64,000 nucleotides of DNA from Cognatitamlana sp035818475 (GCF_035818475.1 NZ_JAYMGV010000001.1:372001-436000); one strand, 5' to 3'; numbered from the stretch's first letter, positions 18,683 to 29,410 are shown. The notes: a model not told the origin generated them from the sequence alone. Translations and numbers: made by a program.

Positions 18683-20023
18683 TTAAAGTTTTGCAAAGCC
18701 TAATTTTTCTAAGCCTTTGTTTATTTCCGGGCAACTCATAAATAGATCCCAAATTAATCCTGTTCTGTGGTTTTCAATCATTACAATTATTGGAGCCTGA
18801 TCAATAGCTAAATATTGATAATCATACCAATTTTCTTGTAAATTAAAAGCATCTGTAAAACCATAGTCTCCCCAAATTTTGTCTCCCAGTTCTTCATAAA
18901 AAAAACGCAATGCTTTCATTGATTCTTTTGGAGTATAAGGAAATGATGATAATGCTGCTGTTGGGGTTATAACACCTCTATCATTAGTTGGACTATGCGC
19001 AGAATAGCCATTATTTCCATCACTGGCTGTTAATCCCCAGCAATTTTCTCCATAGCCTTTATAACCTTTTGGATTTTCTACACAATACGTATAATTGATT
19101 TTGGAGTGATTAACATTTTGCGTCCAATAATTAGCATATTTATCTTCTAGCAATTTTGGGTTTAAGCCCAAATACGAATAATGGGTAAAAAAGAGTGGGC
19201 CTCCAAACTTTGGCCCTAAAGGCAGATCATAGCCATAGTGATTTCTATCCTTTACAATACTTCCTTTTTGTGCCCATCCATTATGATAAACAGATGCCGG
19301 AATACTATGTGTATTAGAGGATGCTGCTAAGATATATGCTATTTGTCCCTCATGATGTCCTTTAATTTTATGATTCTTTTGAAATCCATAATTAGGAGAC
19401 CAATGCCATGTTAAAATATCATCACCAGGTTGTACATACCAATCCCATTCAACAGCATCCCATATCTTATTAATTCGATTTCTTAAATTTTGTTCTCTTT
19501 TTGTATCCTTGTTAAAATATTGTCTGTTAATCAATAATCCTTCTATTAAAAAAGCGGTTTCAATAATGTCTCCTCCGTCATCATGCTTACTAAATCTTAC
19601 TGCTCTTTTAGAAGTACCACTATACCAATGCGCATATGCCCCATGAAACGTATCTGTGTTTTCTAAAAAACTAAGCATCTTCTCTAAACGGGTTAACACC
19701 TGTGCTCTGGTTTTCCATCCTCTTTCTACGGCTATCGGGAATGCTGCTAATCCTAAACCGGTTCCTCCGGAGGTTACTCTTTGCTTTCTTCCTTTCTTTG
19801 AGGTAGACCGCTCATGAGCCATACCGGTGTTAGATTCGGCAAAATCCCAGAAGTATTTGAAGGTTTGTTTTTGCACCTTTTCAAGTAATTCCTCATCCGA
19901 GAGTTTAACCTTTTTGTCTTTAGCACCAGATTCTCCTGCCACAATTTTATGTGCACACCCTAAACAAATCACAGCGATAAAAAAAGTGATTACATTATAT
20001 TTATATGCCTTAATAAACTTCAT
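18683..20023 (-). CDS. GH144-like (glycoamylase family) lipoprotein
   Basis: A 446-residue lipoprotein (lipobox VICLGC near residue 23) and the clearest GH144-like member in the window. It shows FKYFWDFAESNTGMAHERS, TSGGTGLGLAAFPIAVERGW, the acidic segment HDDGGDIIETAFLIEGLL, WGLTASDGNNGYSAHSPTNDR, and the C-terminal LAIDQAPIIVMIENHRTGLIW. The acidic segment holds conserved Asp and Glu residues expected at the active site of this barrel. It sits between susD and GH3, the position usually taken by a surface-exposed glycan-cutting lipoprotein. The linkage cut is inferred from family only. Confidence 0.9.
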   Translation of the reverse strand: MKFIKAYKYNVITFFIAVICLGCAHKIVAGESGAKDKKVKLSDEELLEKVQKQTFKYFWDFAESNTGMAHERSTSKKGRKQRVTSGGTGLGLAAFPIAVERGWKTRAQVLTRLEKMLSFLENTDTFHGAYAHWYSGTSKRAVRFSKHDDGGDIIETAFLIEGLLINRQYFNKDTKREQNLRNRINKIWDAVEWDWYVQPGDDILTWHWSPNYGFQKNHKIKGHHEGQIAYILAASSNTHSIPASVYHNGWAQKGSIVKDRNHYGYDLPLGPKFGGPLFFTHYSYLGLNPKLLEDKYANYWTQNVNHSKINYTYCVENPKGYKGYGENCWGLTASDGNNGYSAHSPTNDRGVITPTAALSSFPYTPKESMKALRFFYEELGDKIWGDYGFTDAFNLQENWYDYQYLAIDQAPIIVMIENHRTGLIWDLFMSCPEINKGLEKLGFAKL

Positions 20024-20106
20024 TTAATGTTTTTTCTACCTTAATAATATTCTTTAACATTAACAGGTTATTTTTAACTTCTCTTTTTTAATATTTCAAT
20101 TTTATA

Positions 20107-21777
20107 TTAATAGCCTGGGTTTTGTTCCAACAGCTCACTACTAAGTAAAATTTGAATAATTGGAATTGGAAAAACATCATTCTTGGGAGATTGATATGCC
20201 CTATCCATTCCTCTTGATTCTAAATAATCATTCGTTACTTGCTCCCTTCTTCCCTGACGGGCCAGATCAAACCAACGATCATGTTCAAATGCCAATTCTA
20301 ATCTACGTTCTCTCCAGATGGCACTTTTTAACTGATCGCCACCTGTTCCTGGAAGGATATTATTAATATCATCAGTAGTAGGGTAATCATGAGAATTATC
20401 TCCAAAAGCTCTTAATCTTATTTTATTTAAAGTAGCTTCTGCATCAGCAGTCTGTCCTAATTCATTTGCAGCTTCTGCCCGAATTAATAAAATATCGGCA
20501 TAACGTAAGGTTCTTATATTCTTATTATTTCTTTGACCATTAAACGCATTTGGATTTATGTTTTTGTTACTTGTTACATATGATTTAGGACAAAAGAAAT
20601 CATATGGCTCTCTATTTGGAGCTAATCTATTATCAAAATATCTTAATCGTGTTCCTGCAGTTCCCTGACCTGTTAAATCAAAATACGCTCTATTATTTTT
20701 ACCAACTATAGTAGCATTTAAACGCCTATCTGAAAACTCATATAGTTTTACAATCTCATCACTAGGTACGCCCAAATTGATTCTTTCTGAACTCGCCCAG
20801 TTATAATAGTTAATAACCGGCGCAGCATTGTTTGCAAATCCTTGATTTCCTTGTATCTCAAATACAGATTCTACATTATTCTCTGCATAAACTAACCATG
20901 CCACAGATGCTAACATATTTGGCCCACCACCATTAACACCATATTTATCATAAGTAAAATCTAAATCATAACCTAAAGCTTCCACATCTAAAGTGGCTTG
21001 ATGACATAAACTCCAATTCTCTAAACTTCCCTTTCCATTTACCTCTCCTAGTCCATTGTATTGCTGGTCACTGGAAACATACATATATACTTTTGCTAAA
21101 TAGCCCAAAGCTGCTCCACTTGTAGCTCTACCTAATTGAGCTTCATCCCATTCTTCTCTTGTTGGTAATTTGGCAGCTACCTCAGTAAGCTCATCAATAA
21201 TAAATTCATATAGTTCTTCTTTAGAAACCCTTACGTTAGCCACAATTTTATCATCCGCATCACCTGGTGTTAATATGTGGTCTACTAATGGCACCCCCCC
21301 AAATACTCTTAATAGCCTAAAATAGGTCATGGCTCTTATAAAACGGGCTTCTGCTATATACAGTTCTTTAAGGTTATCCTCAACATTATCTAGTTCCGGA
21401 ACAAACTTTAAAACATAATTTGCTCTAGTAATTGCAGAATAGTGTGATGTCCATACTGGGTTAAGGCTTCCTAAAGAACCGTTAATTTCTTCAATTCCGT
21501 CAATAACATTTCCGTTTTTATTATTACCACTAACTCCGGCTATAGCGTTGTCACTAGGTACCGTTGTGGCGTATATCCAATGGATACCGGTGTAGGCCCC
21601 TAAAAGCATAGCATTATAGGTGGCATATACCATCTCTTCAGCTACGGACGCATTTTGTAAAGCTTCATCTACCGTCAATCTAACGGGGTCTGCATCAATA
21701 AACTCATTATCACTACAATTGAATACAATTCCAATGATCAATATGATTGCTATATATTTAGAAATATGTGTCTTCAT
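20107..21777 (-). CDS. susD: SusD/RagB family glycan-binding lipoprotein
   Basis: A 556-residue SusD-like outer-membrane lipoprotein that binds the glycan and forms the lid of its SusC partner. The signal ends at a lipobox Cys near 21 (IVFNC). The N-terminal TPR-like region contains ARFIRAMTYFRLLRVFGGVPLVD, and the C-terminal RagB part has LRYADILLIRAEAANELG and WRERRLELAFEHDRWFDLARQGRRE, both hallmark SusD stretches. It starts 11 bp after the stop of the SusC gene 21789-24821, the normal pair order and spacing. Confidence 0.97.
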   Translation of the reverse strand: MKTHISKYIAIILIIGIVFNCSDNEFIDADPVRLTVDEALQNASVAEEMVYATYNAMLLGAYTGIHWIYATTVPSDNAIAGVSGNNKNGNVIDGIEEINGSLGSLNPVWTSHYSAITRANYVLKFVPELDNVEDNLKELYIAEARFIRAMTYFRLLRVFGGVPLVDHILTPGDADDKIVANVRVSKEELYEFIIDELTEVAAKLPTREEWDEAQLGRATSGAALGYLAKVYMYVSSDQQYNGLGEVNGKGSLENWSLCHQATLDVEALGYDLDFTYDKYGVNGGGPNMLASVAWLVYAENNVESVFEIQGNQGFANNAAPVINYYNWASSERINLGVPSDEIVKLYEFSDRRLNATIVGKNNRAYFDLTGQGTAGTRLRYFDNRLAPNREPYDFFCPKSYVTSNKNINPNAFNGQRNNKNIRTLRYADILLIRAEAANELGQTADAEATLNKIRLRAFGDNSHDYPTTDDINNILPGTGGDQLKSAIWRERRLELAFEHDRWFDLARQGRREQVTNDYLESRGMDRAYQSPKNDVFPIPIIQILLSSELLEQNPGY

Positions 21778-21788
21778 AATATGTTGTA

Positions 21789-24700
21789 TTAAAAATTAAT
21801 TTGTGTTCCAAAAATAAACTGCTTCGTTGCCGGATAAGCATTAAACTCAAAACCTGTATTTCCTAAAGGATCTCCTTTAATTACAGTTGGATCTGAAGTC
21901 CCTTCTCCTCCGGATAATGACGGATTATATCCAGAATATTTTGTGAAAATAAATGGGTTTTTAGCTGTGGCATATAACCTTAAGCGGTTTAAGCCTATAA
22001 AGTTTTTAAAAACATAACTTAAAGTAATATTGTTGATTCTAAAAAAGTCACTGGACTCTAAATAATAGGTCGATGGTCTGTTATCATTGCCCACTGCTCT
22101 AGGCTCATATGAAATTTGTCCGGGTGTAGTCCAACGGTTATCAAACACACTTTGCTCAATATTCTCATAAGTATAACGCAATTGCTTTTTACCATTATAT
22201 ATTTTACCACCACCAATACCATAGCCACGAGCCACCAAACTAAATTGTTTATAGTTTAAATTAATATTAATACCATAATTGTATTTTGGTAATGGCGATC
22301 CATGGAATTCACGATCTGCAAAATCGCCAATAGCTGTACCATCTTCGTTCAAATCTTTATAAACACGATCTCCTGTTTGTGGGTCAGCACCTAAATACGT
22401 TGCTAAAAACCATGACCCAATAGGTTGCCCAACATCTAAAAGTTTGGTTTGTATAGAACCCTGCCCTATTATACCTCCCGGAATTTGAATATTAGCCTCA
22501 GTAAGTATTTCCTCTAATTCGTTTCTATTATATGAAAAATTCCCTGAAATGGAATAGGTAAAATCCTTCCCAATTTTATCTCTCCACCCCAATGAAATTT
22601 CTTTACCTTCATTTCTGATTTTTGCCAAATTAGTGAACGGCCTGTTTGAAGCTCCAAATGTTCCTTCTAAAGTTGTTTGTAAAATAGCATTGGTGTTTAG
22701 CTTATTATAATAATCAAAACCTCCTGTTAACCTATTGTCAAACATTTTAAACTCTGCTCCAACACTAAATTCTCTGGTAACCTCCCAAGACAGGTCTTCG
22801 TCTAAAATCTGGGTAATTGAAGAGCCTTGATTTACTCGTTGGAAAGACCCATTATTAGGCCCGGTTGCATAATTTAAATCTGATGCAAAAGTTAACACCT
22901 GTAAACTAACATTTTGATTACCTAACTCACCCCAGCTTCCTTTAATTTTAAAGAAATCTACAAAGTTTACGTTACTCATAAAGTTCTCATCTGAAACTAC
23001 CCATGCTGCACCTACAGAGTAAAAGTTACCCCACTTATGACCTGGTTTAAATTGACTGGACCCATCACGTCTTCCCGTTAACGTTAATAAATATTTATGA
23101 TCATAATCATAATTTACTCTTGTAATATATGACCGTAAAGAACGTACAGGAGATACACCTGACCTAATAGTTGTAATGTTCCCATCAGAAATATTAAAAT
23201 CAAAATCTCCAAAAGGTACACCTGTATAACGCCCTCCAAGAGTGGTGTTATTATGAATACGTTCTGTTGTTGTTCCTAATAACACTTTCACATTATGAAT
23301 ACCTCCTAATGTTTTGTTATAAGTTCCATAAAAATCATGTACCCATCTTGTATTTTGCATTTTTCTGGTATTTAATACAATTATTGGATCAGCATCAGGG
23401 TCAAAATCCGGAGAATTCTCCAAATCATCATTATTTACATTAAACGTATTTACGGTTTGAAATCTTCTTGTAAAACCAAAATGGGTTTTGAATGATAAAT
23501 TTCTATTTAACTTATAGTCTAAAGTAAACCCACCTGTAAGTTGCTTCATACTGGACCTATCATTAGTCCTTTCTATTAGTGAAATAGGATGCCCTGCATT
23601 TGAATAATTCTCATTGTTTAATGTAGAAAAAGAACCATCTTCTAAATAAATTGGTGCAATAGGAGCTTGTCTATAAGCTCTAGAAAACACGTTATTTGGA
23701 ATTTGATTGGATTCTCGTATGGAAAATAATAATGTATTTTTAAAAGTTAACTTATCTGTAATATTAAAAGTTAAATTGTTTCTAAAGGTATATCTTCTAA
23801 AATCATTTCTTTTAATAATATCTTCTTCATTATAAAAACCAGCATTAAAATATTCTGTTACTTTTTTAGTACCTCCTGAGATAGACACATTATAGTTCTG
23901 TATTTTTCCCAGCCTTGTAATTTCATCAAACCAATCAGTCCTACTTGGTGATGGCACTGACGGGTCAAAAATGCCATATTCCGGACCAAAATCAGCAATC
24001 CCAGCGTTTATTGTTGCTAAATCCTGCCCTTCACCTAAAATTTGTTCCATGATATACTGTTGATAATCTTCAGGGCCGGCTAAATCAACACTGGTCAGCA
24101 TGTCTTTCACTCCAGTAAATGCGGACACATTAAATTTAAATGCTCCAACCTTTCCTTGTTTCGTGGTGATTATAATCACACCATTAGCTCCTCTGGAACC
24201 ATAAATAGCTAAAGATGAAGCATCTTTTAAAACATCTAATGATTCTATATCTTCTGGGTTAATATCATCAATATTATCTAGAATGATACCATCAACCACA
24301 TATAAGGGATCCCTACCAGCAGAAGCTGTACCAAGCCCCCTAATTCTGATTACCGGGCTTCCTCCCGGTGCTCCATCTGCTGTTACATCAATCCCTGGCG
24401 CCAACCCTTGAATAGATTCCACAGCATTAACTGCAGGCTGTACGGTTAGGTCATCGGCCTTAATAGAAGATATAGACCCTGTTAAATCTCGTTTTTTAGA
24501 TTGTCCGTATCCTACCACAACAACTTCATCTAAGCTCTCTGTTGAGGTTTCCAGTATCACATGTATTACAGTATTGTCCCCTACTGTAATATCCTGGGTT
24601 TTGGTTCCTAAGTAACTGAACTGAAGTATTTCTCCTTTATTTGCATTTATGGTATAATTTCCATCAAAATCAGTAACAGCTCCTGATTTTGTATTTAGAT

Positions 24701-24821
24701 TTACTACTGACACTCCTGGTAATATACCACCATCTGAAGCTTTAACTGTTCCTGTTATTTGCATTTGCGCTAAGCTCAGTACAGGTATTAGTAGTAGAAA
24801 GTATATTAATTTAGTTTTCAT
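21789..24821 (-). CDS. susC: SusC/RagA TonB-dependent transporter
   Basis: A 1010-residue outer-membrane transporter. A signal peptide (about 1-18) precedes a carboxypeptidase-regulatory-like domain (ITGTVKASDGGILPGVSVV), then a TonB box and plug start LDEVVVVGYGQSKKRDLTG, the plug motif RIRGLGTASAGRDPLYVVDG, IESLDVLKDASSLAIYGSRGANG, and a beta-barrel ending in an aromatic (GTQINF). It pairs with the SusD gene immediately downstream and imports oligosaccharides in a TonB/ExbBD-dependent way. Family call certain; ligand unknown. Confidence 0.97.
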   Translation of the reverse strand: MKTKLIYFLLLIPVLSLAQMQITGTVKASDGGILPGVSVVNLNTKSGAVTDFDGNYTINANKGEILQFSYLGTKTQDITVGDNTVIHVILETSTESLDEVVVVGYGQSKKRDLTGSISSIKADDLTVQPAVNAVESIQGLAPGIDVTADGAPGGSPVIRIRGLGTASAGRDPLYVVDGIILDNIDDINPEDIESLDVLKDASSLAIYGSRGANGVIIITTKQGKVGAFKFNVSAFTGVKDMLTSVDLAGPEDYQQYIMEQILGEGQDLATINAGIADFGPEYGIFDPSVPSPSRTDWFDEITRLGKIQNYNVSISGGTKKVTEYFNAGFYNEEDIIKRNDFRRYTFRNNLTFNITDKLTFKNTLLFSIRESNQIPNNVFSRAYRQAPIAPIYLEDGSFSTLNNENYSNAGHPISLIERTNDRSSMKQLTGGFTLDYKLNRNLSFKTHFGFTRRFQTVNTFNVNNDDLENSPDFDPDADPIIVLNTRKMQNTRWVHDFYGTYNKTLGGIHNVKVLLGTTTERIHNNTTLGGRYTGVPFGDFDFNISDGNITTIRSGVSPVRSLRSYITRVNYDYDHKYLLTLTGRRDGSSQFKPGHKWGNFYSVGAAWVVSDENFMSNVNFVDFFKIKGSWGELGNQNVSLQVLTFASDLNYATGPNNGSFQRVNQGSSITQILDEDLSWEVTREFSVGAEFKMFDNRLTGGFDYYNKLNTNAILQTTLEGTFGASNRPFTNLAKIRNEGKEISLGWRDKIGKDFTYSISGNFSYNRNELEEILTEANIQIPGGIIGQGSIQTKLLDVGQPIGSWFLATYLGADPQTGDRVYKDLNEDGTAIGDFADREFHGSPLPKYNYGININLNYKQFSLVARGYGIGGGKIYNGKKQLRYTYENIEQSVFDNRWTTPGQISYEPRAVGNDNRPSTYYLESSDFFRINNITLSYVFKNFIGLNRLRLYATAKNPFIFTKYSGYNPSLSGGEGTSDPTVIKGDPLGNTGFEFNAYPATKQFIFGTQINF

Positions 24822-24897
24822 ATTTGGTTTGTTTTATTATTTATAAGACATATAACCTGCCTTCTGTAATTCTTTACTTTTGAATCGCGTCTTTATA

Positions 24898-27810
24898 TTA
24901 AAAATCTACCACAAAGCCTCCTACAACCGTACGTGTTGTTGGGTATGTGTTATAGTCAATTCCTGAATTACCTATGTAATTATTACCTCCGTAAGTTCGT
25001 CCGGGCAACTCTGGTGAATACCCAGAATAGTCCGTAAACAAAAATGGGTTTTTAGCGGTTACATATAATCTCACATTTTCTAACCCAAACACTTTGTTCT
25101 TAAAATTATATCCAAGTGTGATATTATTAATTCTAAAAAAATCACCATCTTCTAAAAAATATGAAGACACCACCGATTTATTAGCTGTAAAGCTTACCTC
25201 ATTAGCTCTGTTGTTATAGAAATCCTGTTCTATATTACCGCCTTCAATTAAACTTTTTTGCTTTTTAGCATTGTAAATTTCTGCTCCCTCAGAACCATAA
25301 GCCTGAACTGATAAATCGAAATTTTTAAACACTATTCCAAAATTCAAACCATAAAAGGTATCAGCCTCAGAGTTCCCAACAAATTGTTTTTGAGATTCGT
25401 TAGCATCTGTTGTAGGTGTTCCATCTGTTCTGTTTTCATATAATATTTCTCCCAAATCATTAACTCCAATGGCATCATACATATACCAGGCACCTACAGA
25501 TTGCCCTACAGCTAAACGTTTGGTATAATTACCATTTACAAAACCACCGTCTAGTTGTACCGTACCATCATTACTAATGGCGTTTACCCTATTTTTATTT
25601 TTTGAAAAATTAACACCTAAGCTATATCTGAAATTATCATTCACCGTATTTTGCCACTGTAAAGCCACTTCATATCCGGAATTTCTAATCTTAGCAGCAT
25701 TTTGAAAGTAGCTTGCGGGATCTATTGCGAAAGGATGTACTGGGATTTCTGAATCAAAATTCTCTTTATCAAGTCGTACTAATGCCGCATTATTATTAAA
25801 TCTATTGTAGTAATTGAATTCTCCTGATAAGCGACTGTTAAACATAGTGAATTCAACACCTATATCAGACATGTCAGAGATTTCATAACCGTTAGCTGAA
25901 TCCAGGTCTACTGGTGTTTCTGCTCCAATATAATTATCTATAATCCTATTAGACAGCAACCTGTAAACGGGAATTCTTTGGTTTGCTACTTCTCCAACTC
26001 CTGCTCTGATCTTTAAAAAATTAATTATGCTTTGGTTTTGTAAAAAACGCTCTTCAGAAACTATCCATCCACCACTAATCGCATATGTTGTAGCGTGTGT
26101 TCCGGCTAAAAATCGTGTTGAGCTATCTGATCTACCGGAAAGGTTAAATAAGTACTTCCCTTTGTAGTTATAACTAAGTTTTGCCAGCTGCGATTGAAAG
26201 CGTAATGTTGGGTGTGTAATGCCTCCAATAGCCGGTTCTCCTCCCAATGTTCTAACAAAATTAAACCCAATAGGAAAGTTCCAAAGATGCTCTGCTTCAG
26301 GAACCTGATTTACGGTACCATAATCTATGGTACTTCTATTATAATCTCCTGAAATACCATATACTAAGCTTAGATTATGGTTTTCTTTAAAAGTTTTATA
26401 AAATGTAGCGTAAGCATTATAATTATATTGGATGGCTTCTAATCTATTTTCTGAATAATAGGTTTCTCCGGCATTATGGTTAGGATCTGCTAGTTCTGTT
26501 TCTCCGGCAAAAGACCTCCCTAGGTTTGCTTGATATTTTATACCAAACCCTGATGATATCGTTAAAAAGTCCAACACCTTATAATCTGCATTAATTCCTG
26601 TACGCACAATACTAGTTTCATTATCATGGTTATACAATGCCACATCTCCAATAGGATTGTCTCCATATATTAAACCACCAGGTCCGTAATTACCATTATA
26701 TAATCCGTCTACATTTCTTATCCCAAAAGTTGGCACCTGTTGGTATGCATTTTGAAAAGCCCCTACCGGTTTATTTTCAGAATTAACTAAAGCAAGCGCT
26801 CCATTAAACGTAAAATTCAATTTTGAAGACAAAGCAAAATCAAGATTTCCTGAAAAATTAACTCTATTATATTTTTCATTATCCAAAAGTCCTTGTTCAT
26901 TATACAAGCCAGCACTCACATAAGTTTTTAGGTTTTGAGAACCAGCACTTAATGACACATTTCCTCTAAACACCTTACCTACTGAAGTTAACTCGTCAAA
27001 CCAGTCTACTTCTTCCGGAATAGTATTACTTATTCCTGTATAATCTTGTAGAGAAGCTGCATCAGCCATATCTACTTTTGACGACACATCTTTTACTCCA
27101 TAATGCGCTGTAGCCTTAACCTTAAGGTCTCCTATATGGCCTCTTTTAGTATTAATAAGAACAACGCCATTGGCGCCTCTACTTCCATATGTTGATAAAA
27201 GTGCGACATCTTTTAAAATATTTATAGACTCGATATCCTCATTATTAATATCATTTATTTCATCTACAAAAATACCGTCTACAATATATAGAGGGTTTCC
27301 TCTGGTCATTAATGTACCAATTCCTCTAACACTCACATTGGCCTGAGCCCCCGGCTGGTTATCCATTAAAACTTTTACGCCTGTAGCATTTCCTTGAACA
27401 CCATCAAAAATAGCTGCTCCAGGACTTGAAAAAATAAGAGGCGATTCAATAAAAGATTCTGCTCCCGTTAATGATCTTTTTTCCGAATCTCCCAAACCAA
27501 GGGTTACTCTTCTATTTAGATCTTCATTTTTCATTGGGTTTAGAACAACTTCCACAAAGTCTTCAGATGCCTCTAATTCTTTAGTTTTATAAGTAAAAAA
27601 ACTAAAAACCAGAACATCCTGTTCATTTGCACTAACGGTAAAAGCTCCATCTATATCTGTTACGGCAGATTGTTTTTTGTTTTTAACAGAGACTTTCACA
27701 AAGGGAATGGCTTCTCCTAAAGCATCTTTAACTACACCACTAACCGTTCTTTCCTGTGCAAAAAGAAAAGCGGGAATGCATAAAAGAAGGTAAATAATTT
27801 TTGTTTTCAT
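24898..27810 (-). CDS. SusC-like TonB-dependent transporter without its own SusD
   Basis: A 970-residue SusC-family barrel with signal peptide, carboxypeptidase-regulatory-like domain (VSGVVKDALGEAIPFVKVS), plug (VSVRGIGTLMTRGNPLYIVDG; INILKDVALLSTYGSRGANG) and barrel. No susD follows; the next gene, 76 bp on, is the second SusC. The usual TonB-box segment LDEVVVVGYG is replaced by LNRRVTLGLGDSEKRSLTG. It may be a receptor for a second oligosaccharide, a partner sharing the one SusD, or a signalling receptor. It has a 217-bp upstream region with a direct-repeat motif at 27987-28005 and is probably the first gene of the large operon running towards position 1. Confidence 0.93.
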   Translation of the reverse strand: MKTKIIYLLLCIPAFLFAQERTVSGVVKDALGEAIPFVKVSVKNKKQSAVTDIDGAFTVSANEQDVLVFSFFTYKTKELEASEDFVEVVLNPMKNEDLNRRVTLGLGDSEKRSLTGAESFIESPLIFSSPGAAIFDGVQGNATGVKVLMDNQPGAQANVSVRGIGTLMTRGNPLYIVDGIFVDEINDINNEDIESINILKDVALLSTYGSRGANGVVLINTKRGHIGDLKVKATAHYGVKDVSSKVDMADAASLQDYTGISNTIPEEVDWFDELTSVGKVFRGNVSLSAGSQNLKTYVSAGLYNEQGLLDNEKYNRVNFSGNLDFALSSKLNFTFNGALALVNSENKPVGAFQNAYQQVPTFGIRNVDGLYNGNYGPGGLIYGDNPIGDVALYNHDNETSIVRTGINADYKVLDFLTISSGFGIKYQANLGRSFAGETELADPNHNAGETYYSENRLEAIQYNYNAYATFYKTFKENHNLSLVYGISGDYNRSTIDYGTVNQVPEAEHLWNFPIGFNFVRTLGGEPAIGGITHPTLRFQSQLAKLSYNYKGKYLFNLSGRSDSSTRFLAGTHATTYAISGGWIVSEERFLQNQSIINFLKIRAGVGEVANQRIPVYRLLSNRIIDNYIGAETPVDLDSANGYEISDMSDIGVEFTMFNSRLSGEFNYYNRFNNNAALVRLDKENFDSEIPVHPFAIDPASYFQNAAKIRNSGYEVALQWQNTVNDNFRYSLGVNFSKNKNRVNAISNDGTVQLDGGFVNGNYTKRLAVGQSVGAWYMYDAIGVNDLGEILYENRTDGTPTTDANESQKQFVGNSEADTFYGLNFGIVFKNFDLSVQAYGSEGAEIYNAKKQKSLIEGGNIEQDFYNNRANEVSFTANKSVVSSYFLEDGDFFRINNITLGYNFKNKVFGLENVRLYVTAKNPFLFTDYSGYSPELPGRTYGGNNYIGNSGIDYNTYPTTRTVVGGFVVDF

Positions 27811-27986
27811 ATTATCAGTTTAGTTTAAAGTTTAGTTTAATTGTCTAAATTTAGATTTTATATGTTTGACTGACTAAAATCAACACACACTATAAATACG
27901 TCATTCGCAAATATGCTGTTGAAGTAGTATACAACCTTATATTACACCCTAATTATATAGCCTTTTGAGAGGTTTTATATTTTTAA

Positions 27987-28005
27987 TGACGTATAATTGA
28001 AGTAG
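27987..28005 (-). promoter_or_regulatory. Direct-repeat operator candidate upstream of the orphan SusC
   Basis: On the plus strand this reads TGACGTAT, 3 bp, TGAAGTAG, an 11-bp-spaced direct repeat. It matches the near-perfect repeats at 34682-34700 and 46453-46471 and lies 177-195 bp before the start codon at 27810. A half-site, TGAAGTAG, is found at 27920-27927. Function is inferred from recurrence in similar positions. Confidence 0.55.
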
Positions 28006-28027
28006 TATTTCAGTCCGTTTAATTAAT

Positions 28028-29380
28028 TTATTTTGCTTTTTTTACATTTATTGGACCTCCAAAACTCCCCTGATAACTCCATTGGGGTTCAATCATTGTG
28101 TCTGACCATAAATCAAACTCATTTTTTAGTTTTTTTGCTACTTCAGGAAACTCTTCAATGACATTTTTACTTTCAGAAATATCTTCCGAAATATGATATA
28201 GTTCAGCTTTATCTTTTCCTTTCAACTTAAGGAGTTTCCACTCGTTATTTCGTATAGCCCATTGATATAAAAATCTCCAATAAATGTTCCTGTCAGCCGG
28301 TGCTGCTTTCTCTTCTCCTTTTAAGTAAGGCATTAAATTAATACCATCTAATGCATTTGTTAATTCAACCTTACTATTAATGGCATTATAAATGGTTGAA
28401 TAAATATCTATAGCTGCAACTGGAAAATCCAACTGTTGTTTTGCTTTTATTTTGCCTTTCCATTGAAACACGAACGGCACACGTATTCCACCTTCCAGAA
28501 CAGTTCCCTTTTGTCCTTTTAAAGGATGATTATAGGAGTGGTTCCCATTTGGTTTACCTCCATTGTCACTATAAAAGATAACAAGTGTATTTTCTTCAAG
28601 ATTGTGTTCTTTTAGCTTATCAATTATTTTACCAATATTCCTATCCATGGCACTATGCATAGCTGCTAAAGTTTGGCGTTTTTTATTCTTGATATGCTTA
28701 AACTTTTTTAAATCTTTAGGTGTTGCCTGTAATGGCCCATGTATAGCATTAAAGGGTACATATAAGAAAAAGGGCTTCTTTTTGTTTCTTTCTATAAAAT
28801 TTACCGCTTCTCTTCCAAAGGCATCGGTTAGGTATTCAGGTTCGCTTCTTACCGGTTTATTACCCTTTAATAACATTTGTTTGTTATTTCCTTTTACAAA
28901 GTATGAGCTGGCACCATTATTAAACCCAAAAAAGAAATCAAACCCTCTGTTATAAGGCATAAATTGTTCGTACTTACCTTGATGATCTTTTCCAATCCAT
29001 GCTGTTTTATAACCTTCGCTTTTCATGAACTCACCAAGCGTTAGTTCATTTAAAGGAATACCTGGCTTTGTATCTACCGTTTGTCTGAAAGGGCCTCCCG
29101 GATTATCTTCAAAGCCAAATCTGTTTTGATAACGTCCGGTTAATAAACCTGCACGAGACGGAGCACAAACCGGAGCCATAGCATATCCGGCTGAAAAATT
29201 TGTTCCATGCTCAGCAAGCTCATCAATATTAGGAGTGGGTATTTCTTTACCTCCATGATACCCCACATCTCCATAGCCTAAATCATCTGCTAAGATCAAA
29301 ACAACATTAGGTTTTGTTTGCGCTATGCTATTGGCAATTAGCATAAGGCCTATTAGTATTGTCAAGTTTAGTTTTTTCAT
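28028..29380 (-). CDS. S1 family sulfatase, secreted
   Basis: A 450-residue sulfatase with a cleavable signal peptide (MKKLNLTILIGLMLIANSIAQ) rather than a lipobox, so probably soluble in the periplasm. Metal DD lies in LILADDLGYGDVGYHGG (about 32-33), formylglycine motif CAPSR from Cys72, and second metal site in IFYSDNGGKPNGNHSYNHPL followed by KGQKGTVLEGGIRVPF. The layout resembles 11791-13203. It follows the SASA esterase gene by 30 bp and lies 217 bp from the next SusC gene, so it probably ends the 34.4-28.0 kb transcript. Confidence 0.95.
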   Translation of the reverse strand: MKKLNLTILIGLMLIANSIAQTKPNVVLILADDLGYGDVGYHGGKEIPTPNIDELAEHGTNFSAGYAMAPVCAPSRAGLLTGRYQNRFGFEDNPGGPFRQTVDTKPGIPLNELTLGEFMKSEGYKTAWIGKDHQGKYEQFMPYNRGFDFFFGFNNGASSYFVKGNNKQMLLKGNKPVRSEPEYLTDAFGREAVNFIERNKKKPFFLYVPFNAIHGPLQATPKDLKKFKHIKNKKRQTLAAMHSAMDRNIGKIIDKLKEHNLEENTLVIFYSDNGGKPNGNHSYNHPLKGQKGTVLEGGIRVPFVFQWKGKIKAKQQLDFPVAAIDIYSTIYNAINSKVELTNALDGINLMPYLKGEEKAAPADRNIYWRFLYQWAIRNNEWKLLKLKGKDKAELYHISEDISESKNVIEEFPEVAKKLKNEFDLWSDTMIEPQWSYQGSFGGPINVKKAK

Positions 29381-29410
29381 TTGTTTTCTTATCTGTTTAT
29401 TACTATTATT

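Noticed and set aside
28602..28955. 117-codon plus-strand frame
   Set aside because: Antisense to a sulfatase with all family motifs; the hydrophobic composition comes from reverse-complemented Lys/Glu codons.
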